From: Rheinheimera sp.
Lineage (GTDB): Bacteria > Pseudomonadota > Gammaproteobacteria > Enterobacterales > Alteromonadaceae
DNA: 64,000 nucleotides
Direction of reading: 5' to 3'
Assembly: GCF_030690345.1 (NCBI RefSeq)
Contig: NZ_JAUYGV010000007.1
Span: 124,001-188,000 of the forward strand
Under the pieces are notes generated by a model. The model was not told where the DNA came from. It saw nothing but the letters and a program-made list of their open reading frames with translations, and did not search any database. The stretch's first letter is position 1; every line of letters starts with the position of its first letter. This document shows positions 1 to 7,573 of the stretch, piece by piece. A program made the translations under genes and the position numbers.

Positions 1-645
1 CAGCGTTTGGCAACGCTGGAACGCATTGTAGAAGCCCGTTCTGAAGCACAAATGCGGATGGCGCAGCAATTACAGCTGCTGTTGGACGAAGTCAGCGAAT
101 TGCGTGGCGTTACCGAAACCCATGCTTACCAGTTGAGCGAAATTCTGCAGCGTCAGCGCGATTTGTACCAGGAAATTGACCGTAGGGTAAGTGCAATACA
201 GGCAGCGCCTGTTACTGTACCTGAGGTTCAACCTGACAGCAGTAGCACAGCGGCCTATTCTTCTGATTTGTCAGAAAATGATGCCTACGATAAAGCGGTC
301 AATATGGTGCTGAAAGATCGGCGCTATGATGCAGCAATACCGGAGTTCGAGAATTTTATCCGCACTTACCCTAACTCAGGCTATGCACCTAATGCGCATT
401 ATTGGCTGGGGCAGTTGTTGTTTAACAACAACGAACTGGCTAAAGCAAAAACGCATTTTGAGCGGGTAGTGAATAATTTTCCTCAGTCCAATAAAGTTGC
501 CGACGCCTTGCTGAAATTAGGCCAGGTGGCCGAGCGCGAGAACAACAAAGACGCAGCACTGCGGTTTTACCGACAGTTAGTTGATAAGCACTCAACAGCG
601 ACATCAGCTAAACTGGCACAAGACAGAATTAATGCGCTGAAATAA
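1..645 (+). CDS. cpoB: Cell division coordinator CpoB / Tol-Pal system protein YbgF (5' truncated by window)
   Basis: The reading frame is open from the first base, so the N-terminus and signal peptide lie outside the window. Visible first is a helical stretch rich in Gln, Glu and Leu that fits the trimerising coiled coil of the family. A Pro/Ser/Thr-rich linker follows, then three TPR-like units (around residues 95-212) with the typical YDKAVNMVLKDRRYDAAIPE and YPNSGYAPNAHYWLGQL pattern. CpoB is a periplasmic protein that links Tol-Pal outer-membrane constriction to PBP1B-driven septal synthesis. The tRNA-Lys and nadA genes that follow match the usual tol-pal-cpoB neighbourhood, which supports the call. 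An intrinsic terminator ends the unit. Confidence 0.93.
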   Translation, partial: QRLATLERIVEARSEAQMRMAQQLQLLLDEVSELRGVTETHAYQLSEILQRQRDLYQEIDRRVSAIQAAPVTVPEVQPDSSSTAAYSSDLSENDAYDKAVNMVLKDRRYDAAIPEFENFIRTYPNSGYAPNAHYWLGQLLFNNNELAKAKTHFERVVNNFPQSNKVADALLKLGQVAERENNKDAALRFYRQLVDKHSTATSAKLAQDRINALK

Positions 646-649
646 TCCC

Positions 650-672
650 ACCCGGCTCAGGCCGGGTTTTTT
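650..672 (+). terminator. Intrinsic terminator of cpoB
   Basis: A 7-bp GC-rich stem (ACCCGGC / GCCGGGT) with loop TCAG runs into six T residues, starting 5 bases after the cpoB stop. Confidence 0.85.
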
Positions 673-748
673 CTTCCTGTATAACGCCGTATAACGCTGG
701 CATTTTGAGCAATCAGACCACATCCGCGTGCTTTTTAACACTTTTTGG

Positions 749-776
749 TTGCACAAAAGCCGTAAATCAGTAAGAT
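749..776 (+). promoter_or_regulatory. Predicted sigma70 promoter of the tRNA-Lys array
   Basis: TTGCAC (-35, 749-754) and TAAGAT (-10, 771-776) are separated by 16 bases. A GC-rich discriminator (GCGTCCGCGG) follows, as is typical for stringently controlled stable-RNA promoters. The first tRNA starts 15 bases after the -10. Assigned by eye. Confidence 0.55.
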
Positions 777-791
777 ATGCGTCCGCGGTTA

Positions 792-867
792 GGGTCGTTA
801 GCTCAGTTGGTAGAGCAGTTGACTTTTAATCAATTGGTCGCTGGTTCGAATCCAGCACGACCCACCA
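792..867 (+). tRNA. tRNA-Lys(UUU), copy 1
   Basis: A full 76-nt cloverleaf with encoded CCA. The acceptor GGGTCGT pairs with ACGACCC. The anticodon loop is CTTTTAA (anticodon TTT) and the T-stem is GCTGG/CCAGC with loop TTCGAAT. It is identical in sequence to copy 4 and is the first gene of a four-gene array. Confidence 0.98.
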
Positions 868-892
868 ATCGCGCAAACTTTGATATCGAAAT

Positions 893-968
893 GGGTCATT
901 AGCTCAGCTGGTAGAGCAGCGGACTTTTAATCCGTTGGTCGATGATTCGAATTCATCATGACCCACCA
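893..968 (+). tRNA. tRNA-Lys(UUU), copy 2, with A53-U61 pair
   Basis: A 76-nt cloverleaf with anticodon TTT and encoded CCA. It differs from copy 3 at only two positions, which pair with each other. The T-stem is GATGA/TCATC instead of GATGG/CCATC, so the nearly universal G53-C61 pair is replaced by A53-U61. The fold is kept, so it is probably functional or only recently altered. Confidence 0.96.
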
Positions 969-985
969 TTTCGATAGCCCTGTTT

Positions 986-1061
986 GGGTCATTAGCTCAG
1001 CTGGTAGAGCAGCGGACTTTTAATCCGTTGGTCGATGGTTCGAATCCATCATGACCCACCA
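986..1061 (+). tRNA. tRNA-Lys(UUU), copy 3
   Basis: A 76-nt cloverleaf with acceptor GGGTCAT/ATGACCC, anticodon TTT, T-stem GATGG/CCATC and encoded CCA. It is the same isoform as copy 2 apart from the 53:61 pair. It differs from copies 1 and 4 by paired changes in the acceptor, anticodon and T stems. Confidence 0.98.
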
Positions 1062-1082
1062 CTTTCTTCATTTTTCCTGCAT

Positions 1083-1158
1083 GGGTCGTTAGCTCAGTTG
1101 GTAGAGCAGTTGACTTTTAATCAATTGGTCGCTGGTTCGAATCCAGCACGACCCACCA
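1083..1158 (+). tRNA. tRNA-Lys(UUU), copy 4
   Basis: A 76-nt cloverleaf with anticodon TTT and encoded CCA, identical to copy 1. It is the last of the array, and nadA begins 71 bases further on. Confidence 0.98.
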
Positions 1159-1229
1159 TGCCGCCATACTGTATTTTCATCAGCGTCAGCGCTATAATAG
1201 CCGCCCTTTAATGCCAGCAGGTAAGCCCT

Positions 1230-2288
1230 ATGGAACAGCCGTTGTATTTCACAGAGCAAGACTTTGCCTTTCCGAAAAAGCCACTGCCACTTAGCAGTGA
1301 CGAAAAGCAAGCCTACAAAAACCGTATCAAAGTGCTGTTACAGCAAAAAGACGCTGTGCTGGTAGCGCATTACTATACCGATCCGGAAATCCAGGCGCTG
1401 GCCGAAGAAACCGGTGGCTGCGTGTCAGACTCGTTAGAAATGGCCCGTTTTGGTAATGAACACCCGGCAAAAACACTGATTGTCGCCGGGGTAAAGTTTA
1501 TGGGCGAGACCGCCAAAATTCTTACGCCGAATAAAACCGTATTAATGCCCACGCTGGATGCTACCTGTTCACTGGATTTAGGCTGCCCGGCAGAGCCGTT
1601 CTCGGCGTTTTGTGATGCCCACCCTGATCGTGTAGTGGTGGTGTATGCCAATACTTCTGCGGCAGTAAAAGCCCGCGCCGACTGGGTGGTTACTTCATCT
1701 ATTGCGCTGGATGTGGTGGATTATTTAGACAGCCAGGGCAAAAAAATTCTCTGGGGTCCGGATAAACACCTGGGCGCCTGGGTGCAAAAGCAAACCGGCG
1801 CTGATATGTTGCTGTGGAACGCCGCCTGTATCGTACACGATGAGTTTAAAGCTAATGCTTTAGTTGAGCTGAAAAAGCAGTACCCCGACGCCGCAGTGTT
1901 GGTGCATCCGGAATCACCGGACAGCGTAGTACAGTTGGCCGATGCCGTAGGCTCTACCAGCCAGCTGATTAAAGCCAGCCAAACGCTGCCTAATAGCACC
2001 TTTATTGTCGCCACCGACAAGGGCATCTTTTACAAGATGCAGCAGCAGATGCCGCATAAGAGCTTTATTGAAGCTCCAACCGGCGGTAACGGCGCCACAT
2101 GCCGCAGCTGTGCCCATTGTCCCTGGATGGCGATGAACGGCTTAAAAGCGATTGAGGCGGCATTAACAGACACTAACGGCCATGAGATCTTTGTCGATGC
2201 ACAGCAGCGTGAAAAAGCCTTAGTACCACTTAACCGCATGCTGAACTTTGCAAAAGAGCTGAAAACGCAGGTAAAAGGCAATGCCTAA
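1230..2288 (+). CDS. nadA: Quinolinate synthase NadA
   Basis: NadA condenses iminoaspartate with dihydroxyacetone phosphate to make quinolinate, in de novo NAD synthesis in the cytoplasm. It uses an oxygen-sensitive 4Fe-4S cluster. The 352 residues are close to the 347 of E. coli NadA. Family motifs are present: [21 protein letters not shown] near residue 45, [12 protein letters not shown], the central Cys in [13 protein letters not shown], and the C-terminal cysteine group [14 protein letters not shown]. Together these supply the three cluster-ligating cysteines. The ATG at 1230 gives the usual N-terminus. It stands alone after the tRNA-Lys array, as in many gammaproteobacteria. A weak 7-bp hairpin (2299-2322) lies after the stop. 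Confidence 0.97.
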   Translation: MEQPLYFTEQDFAFPKKPLPLSSDEKQAYKNRIKVLLQQKDAVLVAHYYTDPEIQALAEETGGCVSDSLEMARFGNEHPAKTLIVAGVKFMGETAKILTPNKTVLMPTLDATCSLDLGCPAEPFSAFCDAHPDRVVVVYANTSAAVKARADWVVTSSIALDVVDYLDSQGKKILWGPDKHLGAWVQKQTGADMLLWNAACIVHDEFKANALVELKKQYPDAAVLVHPESPDSVVQLADAVGSTSQLIKASQTLPNSTFIVATDKGIFYKMQQQMPHKSFIEAPTGGNGATCRSCAHCPWMAMNGLKAIEAALTDTNGHEIFVDAQQREKALVPLNRMLNFAKELKTQVKGNA

Positions 2289-2350
2289 TCTGCTTTTTGG
2301 CTGATATGTATAAAAATCAGCCGGAAGCAAAGCACAATCACATATAACAG

Positions 2351-2379
2351 TTGCAGCACGGCACGAATTTCCCTAGTAT
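2351..2379 (+). promoter_or_regulatory. Predicted sigma70 promoter of tRNA-Ser
   Basis: TTGCAG (2351-2356) and TAGTAT (2374-2379) are 17 bases apart and followed by a GC-rich discriminator (AGCCGCGC). The tRNA begins 25 bases after the -10. Assigned by eye. Confidence 0.5.
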
Positions 2380-2403
2380 AGCCGCGCTTGCAACGCAAGT
2401 TCC

Positions 2404-2493
2404 GGAGAGATGGCTGAGTGGCTGAAGGCGCACGCCTGGAAAGTGTGTTTAGGTTAACCCCTAACGAGGGTTCGAATCCCTCTCTCTCCGCCA
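2404..2493 (+). tRNA. tRNA-Ser(GGA)
   Basis: A 90-nt class II tRNA. The acceptor GGAGAGA pairs with TCTCTCC, followed by discriminator G and encoded CCA. The anticodon loop CTGGAAA gives anticodon GGA (reads UCC/UCU). The long variable arm and the T-loop TTCGAAT are present. A 21-bp hairpin terminator follows directly. Pieces of its 3' end recur at 2651 and 2702. Confidence 0.97.
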
Positions 2494-2494
2494 G

Positions 2495-2541
2495 ATAAAT
2501 GAAAAAGGCCCACGCCAAAAGCGTGGGCCTTTTTCATTTAT
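2495..2541 (+). terminator. 21-bp perfect hairpin terminator after tRNA-Ser
   Basis: The left arm (2495-2515) and right arm (2521-2541) are exactly complementary over 21 bases around the loop CAAAA. The stem includes GGCCCACGC/GCGTGGGCC and a T-run after the GC core. It should terminate in both directions. Confidence 0.88.
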
Positions 2542-2713
2542 GCGTCGAGACAGAGGATTTGGTTCGAACCCTTCGGTTCGACAAAACGGCAGGATAGCCG
2601 TTTTGCATGGCTTTGCCACCCTTAGGGCGAATGCCATGGATGGCATGAGTGAATCCCTCTCTCGGCCAAAAGCGTGGGCCTTTGTCATTTATGCGTCGAA
2701 TGCATCCCTCTCT
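2514..2713. repeat. Duplicated tRNA-Ser 3' end plus terminator fragments
   Basis: The 35-bp segment 2514-2548 (terminator right half plus flank) recurs at 2665-2699 with a single mismatch. The second copy is preceded at 2651-2662 by GAATCCCTCTCT, the end of the tRNA-Ser T-arm and acceptor. A third short piece, CATCCCTCTCT, sits at 2703-2713 and overlaps the stop codon of the next gene. Between the copies (2549-2650) I see no gene, only small hairpins at about 2567-2582 and 2582-2605. The layout fits attachment-site debris or unequal recombination at the tRNA end. Confidence 0.75.
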
Positions 2714-3398
2714 ACTCAGACCAATACCAACTGGTGACGTTATAACGATATCGCTGTGTATTCTCGTTGGTCACTGGTTTTACAAGGTGTTCAGAGCCTG
2801 GTGATGAGGGATCGAACAGTACACAACGGTTGTATAACGGCGCGATATTAACCGGTTTATCATCCACTCCCGTAAAAACCAGTTCACCACCGCTGCCCTG
2901 GTGCCAGTCTTTATTTAAATACAACAGCATGCATACCTCTCTTCCCGGGGAGTCATCAGCATGTTGGTTAACAAAGTCGGTGGCACCTAAGCGAAAATAA
3001 TTGCTGTTAATATCGGGCTTAGCCACGTTGATATCGGTTAATTGCACCTTAAAGATACGTGATAACAAGGACATAAATTCTTCGCCGCGTAAAAACGCCA
3101 AAAACTCCAGCGCAATATTGCTGCCGGCACCCGGCGCAGGGCGTAGCCAGGTATCCCGCTGCACAAAACGGTTTTTTTTGCGGGTTTTTTGCCATTTAGC
3201 GTTATCGACATATAAAGCTGAGTAAGTGTGTTTCTGCGTTTGCCAGCCACTATCTTGCTGCAAAACGTTGACGATGGCATCCAGTGTGGCGTTATCAAAT
3301 AAATTATCAATCACCACATGCCTGGGGCCGGAATTCGATAATGTCTTGCGGTAGCTGTGTAGCGCAGAATCAGTAACCAGCTCTTTATTCAGCCACAT
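2712..3398 (-). CDS. 2-oxoglutarate/Fe(II)-dependent oxygenase, prolyl-4-hydroxylase-like
   Basis: A protein of 228 residues. The C-terminal half carries the double-stranded beta-helix signature of the prolyl-4-hydroxylase superfamily. Its HxD iron ligands lie in VNQHADDSPGREVCMLLYLN, the distal His in SEHLVKPV, and the Arg for 2-oxoglutarate probably in the following TQRYRYNVTSWYW. The substrate cannot be told from sequence. Related bacterial proteins hydroxylate proteins or small metabolites. ATG at 3398 is the first start of the frame. The stop codon falls inside the third tRNA-Ser-like fragment, so the 3' end borders the rearranged tRNA-Ser region. It stands alone, without operon partners. 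Confidence 0.8.
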   Translation of the reverse strand: MWLNKELVTDSALHSYRKTLSNSGPRHVVIDNLFDNATLDAIVNVLQQDSGWQTQKHTYSALYVDNAKWQKTRKKNRFVQRDTWLRPAPGAGSNIALEFLAFLRGEEFMSLLSRIFKVQLTDINVAKPDINSNYFRLGATDFVNQHADDSPGREVCMLLYLNKDWHQGSGGELVFTGVDDKPVNIAPLYNRCVLFDPSSPGSEHLVKPVTNENTQRYRYNVTSWYWSE

Positions 3399-3708
3399 GG
3401 GAACAACTCATCTGTAGGGTTGGATAACGTCTTAGAAGCCTGATGATACAGTATTTTTCACAGTATTAATGCAGCTTGCACAGACGCCGGGGGCTTGCCG
3501 GTGCCGGGTTATTTGCAGTCGCCGGCAGACTCATTGTCTGCGCCGCTTAACCCGAACGCTCCGGACAACATTTTTAACAAAATATGCTGATATTAGTGCC
3601 GGGTTCAGCTACTGCTCAGTTTACCTGCTTTAAGCTTCACCTGTATTCGCGGTTCTTGTACTGTAAGCATGTACTGACCCGCAGCCATTTTTAATGCAGG
3701 AGTCTGTT
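3399..3708. other. Intergenic stretch without a recognised gene
   Basis: About 310 bases between divergent genes. It contains a short hairpin, GCAGAC/GTCTGC around TCATT (about 3524-3540), and the AGGAG Shine-Dalgarno at 3698-3702 of the small gene that follows. No convincing promoter or RNA gene is seen. Confidence 0.5.
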
Positions 3709-3900
3709 ATGAGTGCCGTTAAGCAAAGCCATGTACAACAGCAACGTTTTTTCTTTCAACAACAGAAAACCGTTGATTTAACTCAGCAGGAGCGTCAGGC
3801 ACTGAGCTTAGTGTGGACGGACAACAGCGACGCTACAGAGGCAAAAGCCAGCCGTCGTGATAGCGATACTTCATACTGTGCGGTACTGGGTTACAACTAA
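3709..3900 (+). CDS. Small hypothetical protein (63 aa)
   Basis: I do not recognise this protein. ATG at 3709 is preceded by AGGAG with a 6-base spacer, which makes it a better start than the in-frame ATG at 3694 that sits inside the ribosome-binding region. The product is hydrophilic, with a Gln/Phe-rich N-terminal part (VQQQRFFFQQQKTVDLTQQE), an acidic/Ser middle and a C-terminal CAVLGYN. No signal peptide or membrane segment. Its stop overlaps the stop of convergent yjjX by four bases (CTAA). The good ribosome-binding site suggests a real gene, but no function can be given. Confidence 0.55.
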   Translation: MSAVKQSHVQQQRFFFQQQKTVDLTQQERQALSLVWTDNSDATEAKASRRDSDTSYCAVLGYN

Positions 3901-4421
3901 GCCTGTTGTGTGAACAGCTGCGGCTGTATAAACGGGATCATTGCCAGGATAATCGCTTGCTGATATACGCCGGCGCGCGTCAGCACATGATTGGTTAGCA
4001 TGGCAATGGCTCCACCTTGTTGTTTTACGTTATGTTGCGCGAACATGCGATCCATCACATCGCCCAGCTCTTCGCCCTGCTGTATTGCCATGAGTGCAGC
4101 AGGCGGCAGCGGTAAACTGGCCGACCGGGTTTTACTGATACGGCCCTGATGTGAAATAGCGATCCAGGCAAAGCTGCAGTCGCCGTCCAGGCCGGCTTCC
4201 AGCGCAACATAATAGTCTGCACCCGGCGCGGCAGCTGCAACTGCCTGCAGCCGGTTCAGTGCCCCCTGTAAGGTTTCTTCGCTGGTCATCGGCTGGGCTG
4301 ACACGCCGGATGCGGTGCTTTGTCCGCTGCACTGCAGTGTTTCTCCGCTAAATACCTGCATTAAAGCGTCCTGTACTGCGCGAATTTTTGCCGGGTTGGC
4401 CGAGGCAACTGCTATTTTCAT
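3897..4421 (-). CDS. yjjX: Inosine/xanthosine triphosphatase YjjX
   Basis: This family hydrolyses non-canonical purine nucleotides (ITP, XTP) to clean the nucleotide pool in the cytoplasm. The 174 residues match the family length. Signature segments are the N-terminal VASANPAKIRAVQDA, SGVSAQPMTSEETLQGALNR at about residues 38-57, the YYVALEAGLDGD acidic motif, and the GGAIAMLTNHVLTRAGVY segment near the C-terminus. ATG at 4421 has AGAGAA upstream on its strand. Monocistronic, converging on the 63-aa gene. Confidence 0.9.
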   Translation of the reverse strand: MKIAVASANPAKIRAVQDALMQVFSGETLQCSGQSTASGVSAQPMTSEETLQGALNRLQAVAAAAPGADYYVALEAGLDGDCSFAWIAISHQGRISKTRSASLPLPPAALMAIQQGEELGDVMDRMFAQHNVKQQGGAIAMLTNHVLTRAGVYQQAIILAMIPFIQPQLFTQQA

Positions 4422-4590
4422 CTGTATTCTCTTTATTCACTTCTAGCTGCCCAGCATAACCTGAATTGGCCGTTGGCTGAAGCCGGAGCTTGCCCGCAGG
4501 CGTTTAGCTGATTAGAATCGGCGCCACTATGTTTAGGTTCAACAAGGCTTTGGTTCAACAGGGCTTATGTTTTAACAGTGTGAGGCAGGC

Positions 4591-5298
4591 ATGAATAAAA
4601 ATGTTGTTACGAATGGAGTTGCCGCAGTAGTTACGCTGGCCGGCTGGTATTTACAGCAACCAATGCTGTTGAGTGTGGGCTTATTTGCTTTGTCCGGTGC
4701 ATTAACCAACTGGCTGGCAGTGCATATGCTGTTTGAGAAAGTGCCGCTGTTATATGGCTCCGGCGTAATACCGGCGCGGTTTGAGCAGTTTAAGGCCGGT
4801 ATTTATCAGTTGGTGATGACGCAGTTTTTCAGCAGCGACAATATCGACCGTTTCCTGGCTGACAAGCAACAAAGCCATAGCCGGGCATTCGATTTTGCTC
4901 CGGTAATTGCACAAAGCGATTTGTCACCGGCGTTTGATTCGTTATTAAAAGTGGTAGAGCAATCCTCTTTTAGCACTATGTTGGGTATGTTTGGCGGTAG
5001 CGCAGCCTTATTGCCGTTAAAAGAGCCGTTTATCGGTAAACTGAAAAGTGCCCTGATAGAGGTATCACAGACAGATGAGTTTAATCAGTTGGTGTTGGCG
5101 CAGTTAGATAAACCCGAACAGCTCGAAGGCATCCGTAATCAGGTAGACACCATAGTGCAGCAGCGCTTAACCGAGCTGACGCCAGAGCTGGTAAAAGACA
5201 TTATTCAGCAGATGATCCGTCAGCATTTAGGCTGGTTGGTGGTGTGGGGCGGTGTGTTTGGTGGCCTTATCGGCCTGTTGGCAGCATTTATCCAATGA
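4591..5298 (+). CDS. DUF445 family membrane protein
   Basis: A protein of 235 residues. Two N-terminal hydrophobic segments lie at about residues 5-22 and 24-45, then a soluble helical region, then a C-terminal hydrophobic segment (WLVVWGGVFGGLIGLLAAFI, 213-233). The motif ALTNWLAVHMLFEKVPLLYG followed by SGVIPARFEQFK is characteristic of DUF445 proteins. They are inner-membrane proteins of unknown function with a large soluble domain between membrane anchors. The start is backed by GAGG 6 bases upstream of the ATG. A palindromic hairpin follows the stop. Confidence 0.82.
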   Translation: MNKNVVTNGVAAVVTLAGWYLQQPMLLSVGLFALSGALTNWLAVHMLFEKVPLLYGSGVIPARFEQFKAGIYQLVMTQFFSSDNIDRFLADKQQSHSRAFDFAPVIAQSDLSPAFDSLLKVVEQSSFSTMLGMFGGSAALLPLKEPFIGKLKSALIEVSQTDEFNQLVLAQLDKPEQLEGIRNQVDTIVQQRLTELTPELVKDIIQQMIRQHLGWLVVWGGVFGGLIGLLAAFIQ

Positions 5299-5308
5299 TT
5301 TACCAATA

Positions 5309-5334
5309 AACAGCGCGGCCCGGGCCGCGCTGTT
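5309..5334. terminator. Palindromic hairpin between convergent genes
   Basis: A 26-bp perfect palindrome (AACAGCGCGGCCC and its complement) with TTTTGTTA beyond it on the + strand. It can fold as a stem with a CCGG loop. It lies between the DUF445 gene and the convergent dipeptidase gene and probably stops transcription from at least the + side. Confidence 0.7.
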
Positions 5335-5356
5335 TTGTTACTTATTCTGCTTATGT

Positions 5357-6559
5357 TTACCCGGCTGAATGCGCCGCAGCGTACTCTTCTACCTGGCGCC
5401 ATACACGCAATAAATTGCCTGATAATATTTTCTCAATATCGGCTTCGCTATAACCACGTTTCAGTAAGCCGTCGATTAAATTCGGATAGCTGGATACGTC
5501 CTTTAACCCTACCGGCAGTGAATCGCCCACGCCGTCGTAGTCTGAACCGATACCCACGTAATCAATACCTACCAGCTTTACCACATGGTCTATATGGTCC
5601 AATACCGTATCTAACGTAGCAAACGGGTAGGGGTGTTTTTTGCGAAACGCCAACTCAAAAGCTTCATCGTCGGCCACACCGGCCTGTTTTGCTGCGGCTT
5701 TACGCAGGGCGCCGTACTGGTTTGCCATCATGGTAACAAAAGACGAGCCAAAGTTAATTTGTACCACGCCGCCGTTTTTTGCCAGCGCTTTGATCATGTC
5801 ATCATCCATATTGCGCTCAAAACCCGGAGTATAACTGCGTAGTGAGGAGTGTGAGGCGATAACCGGCACCTTACTGATTGCTACTGTCTGGTAAAAGGCG
5901 TCATCTGATACATGCGAGATATCAATCATCATGCCGATATTATTCATTGCCACCACCAGCTCTTTACCAAACGGGCTTAAACCATGCCATCTGCGGCGTA
6001 AGTCGTAGCTGGAGTCGGCAATATGGTTACTCTCAGAGTGCGACAGCGTAATATAGCGAATACCGCGCTGATAAAAATGTTGCAGGTTTTCCAGCTTGCC
6101 ATCTATCGGTGTACCGTTTTCCATGCCAAGAGCCAGCGATACTTTAGCGCTGCCAAACTGGTCGAGCACATCCTGGCTGCTGTAGGCCATGGCAAATTTA
6201 TCCGGTGCACGGCCTACCAGCGCTTCCATGCTGTCAATCAGCTGATTCGCCAGCTGATACCCACCGCCGCTACGCTCGTAAGAGGCCGGAATATAAATCG
6301 ACATAAAGGGTGCATTTAAGCCGCCGGCTTGCGCTCGCGGGTAATCAAACTCACCGCGCTGTGTCGCCACAGTAACGTCTTCCCAGTCTTTATGCAGCCG
6401 GTAAGGCACATCAATGTGGGTGTCGATAATAATGTATTGCTGCGCCAGTTGCTGCGCGGTGCCGGCCTGTGAAGCGGCGGTATTATCGCCTGTGGCAGCA
6501 CAGCCGCTTAGCAGCGCCGCGCTGCAGAAAAAGGCGAAAGGGGCGAATGTTTGCTTCAT
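5357..6559 (-). CDS. Membrane dipeptidase (peptidase family M19), lipoprotein
   Basis: A protein of 400 residues. The N-terminus has a lipoprotein signal peptide with lipobox LLSGC (Cys20), so it is likely anchored in the periplasm. The catalytic domain resembles renal/membrane dipeptidases, binuclear zinc enzymes that cleave dipeptides. Metal-ligand motifs are IIDTHID (His48, Asp50), MIDISHVSD, and VIASHSSLR. A further motif is GIGSDYDGVGDSLPVGL, and the end shows the usual ILSGNLLRVWRQVEE helix. It probably helps peptide scavenging or D-amino-acid dipeptide turnover. Substrate specificity is not visible from sequence. It stands alone, converging on the DUF445 gene. Confidence 0.93.
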   Translation of the reverse strand: MKQTFAPFAFFCSAALLSGCAATGDNTAASQAGTAQQLAQQYIIIDTHIDVPYRLHKDWEDVTVATQRGEFDYPRAQAGGLNAPFMSIYIPASYERSGGGYQLANQLIDSMEALVGRAPDKFAMAYSSQDVLDQFGSAKVSLALGMENGTPIDGKLENLQHFYQRGIRYITLSHSESNHIADSSYDLRRRWHGLSPFGKELVVAMNNIGMMIDISHVSDDAFYQTVAISKVPVIASHSSLRSYTPGFERNMDDDMIKALAKNGGVVQINFGSSFVTMMANQYGALRKAAAKQAGVADDEAFELAFRKKHPYPFATLDTVLDHIDHVVKLVGIDYVGIGSDYDGVGDSLPVGLKDVSSYPNLIDGLLKRGYSEADIEKILSGNLLRVWRQVEEYAAAHSAG

Positions 6560-6812
6560 TGTTTTTCTCTCTTATTGTGATCCGGGTTCCCGTGACTATC
6601 TCAACAGGTTTAACCGGTAACGACAAGTGCTGTCGGACCAGTAGGATAATTTTCACGCCTGGTGCATGCAACAGCTACACTTAGCCCGACAGGCGCAAGC
6701 GCGACAAATACAGCGTTGCGTGGCAGATCAAAGCTTGTCAGGTGGCCGGGCTGTAACGCTGAGCAAATGGCACCGGCTTTAGCGTGTTACTTAGAGGCAA
6801 AGGAGTAATCGC

Positions 6813-7010
6813 ATGGGCTACAAATACTATGAAGGCAACTGGGGCGAAATGCGCGCCAGAGCAAAATTACAATGGGATAAGGTTAGCTACGATGAGTTGG
6901 AGCAAACCAAAGGTAACTTTGATGAGCTGGCCGATATTATTCAGGAGCGTTATGGCCTGGACAGGGATGATGCCATGGCGCAGGTAGAAGACTTCTTTAG
7001 TCGCTATTAA
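6813..7010 (+). CDS. CsbD-like stress protein
   Basis: A protein of 65 residues with the CsbD/YjbJ pattern: NWGEMRARAKLQWDKVSYDE, then an ELADIIQERYGLDRDDAMAQVEDF helix. CsbD-like proteins are small, soluble, helical and often very abundant in stress or stationary phase. Their biochemical role is unknown. ATG at 6813 has an AAAGGAG ribosome-binding site ending 7 bases upstream. It is monocistronic by spacing. The 250 bases upstream show no clear promoter by eye. Confidence 0.85.
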   Translation: MGYKYYEGNWGEMRARAKLQWDKVSYDELEQTKGNFDELADIIQERYGLDRDDAMAQVEDFFSRY

Positions 7011-7102
7011 GCCTGTTACCACTTAAGCCGGGCGGCATTATGATATGCCTGCCCGGCGCTTTGCGCTACAATGGCCATCGTGTTGTATGTTGAGGTGTTG
7101 TT

Positions 7103-7486
7103 ATGCGCGTTCTTTGTTTCAGCCTGTGTTGCTTGTTTTACTCTGTATCGGCGACAGCGTCGGTTGATCTTGAAAAAACCATGAAAAATATGGCCTTTCA
7201 GTATAAGCAGGCCTATGACGCGCAAAGCGCTGAGCAACTTTTGCCGCTGCTGGATGAGCTGATCACTTTGACACAACAATCTGCCGGCGCTGACTTTGCA
7301 GCGGATAAAGCAGAGCAGTTTAAGCAAGGCTTGCAACAGGTTTTGGCTGAGTTGCAGTTAGCCAAACAAGCGGCAGAACAGGATGATGTCGCCCAAGCCA
7401 GATTGCATCTACAGCAGGTAGATGCATTACGTAAAGAGTACCATCAACAACGCAAGGTCAGTATCTGGCGTTTATTGTTTGGTTAA
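7103..7486 (+). CDS. Cytochrome b562 family periplasmic protein
   Basis: A protein of 127 residues with a cleavable signal peptide ending near residue 19 (VSATAS). The mature part is a four-helix bundle like cytochrome b562. The Met heme ligand is in KTMKNMAF at the start of helix 1, and the His ligand in LRKEYHQQ at the end of helix 4. The family binds heme non-covalently in the periplasm, and its physiological role is poorly known. After the His the protein runs on with a short basic, hydrophobic tail (RKVSIWRLLFG), unlike the classical protein, which ends soon after. A hairpin at 7504-7531 follows the stop. Confidence 0.8.
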   Translation: MRVLCFSLCCLFYSVSATASVDLEKTMKNMAFQYKQAYDAQSAEQLLPLLDELITLTQQSAGADFAADKAEQFKQGLQQVLAELQLAKQAAEQDDVAQARLHLQQVDALRKEYHQQRKVSIWRLLFG

Positions 7487-7503
7487 AGCCCGGCGCAGAA
7501 ACA

Positions 7504-7531
7504 ACACAGCCACCCCGCAGGATGGCTGTGT
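7504..7531. terminator. Possible hairpin terminator between convergent genes
   Basis: ACACAGCCA pairs with TGGCTGTGT across a 10-base loop, between the cytochrome b562 and YebC-family genes. There is no clear T-run, so its function is uncertain. Confidence 0.45.
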
Positions 7532-7573
7532 CAGCTTAGCAAATAGCTTCAAACATACAACTTAAAACATGCC

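Noticed and set aside
2299..2322. Terminator after nadA
   Set aside because: Only a 7-bp stem with a 10-base loop and no T-run on the + strand; too weak to list as a terminator.
2549..2737. Short open frames in the tRNA-Ser downstream region
   Set aside because: They are assembled from tRNA and terminator fragments with no ribosome-binding site, and one runs antisense into the oxygenase gene.
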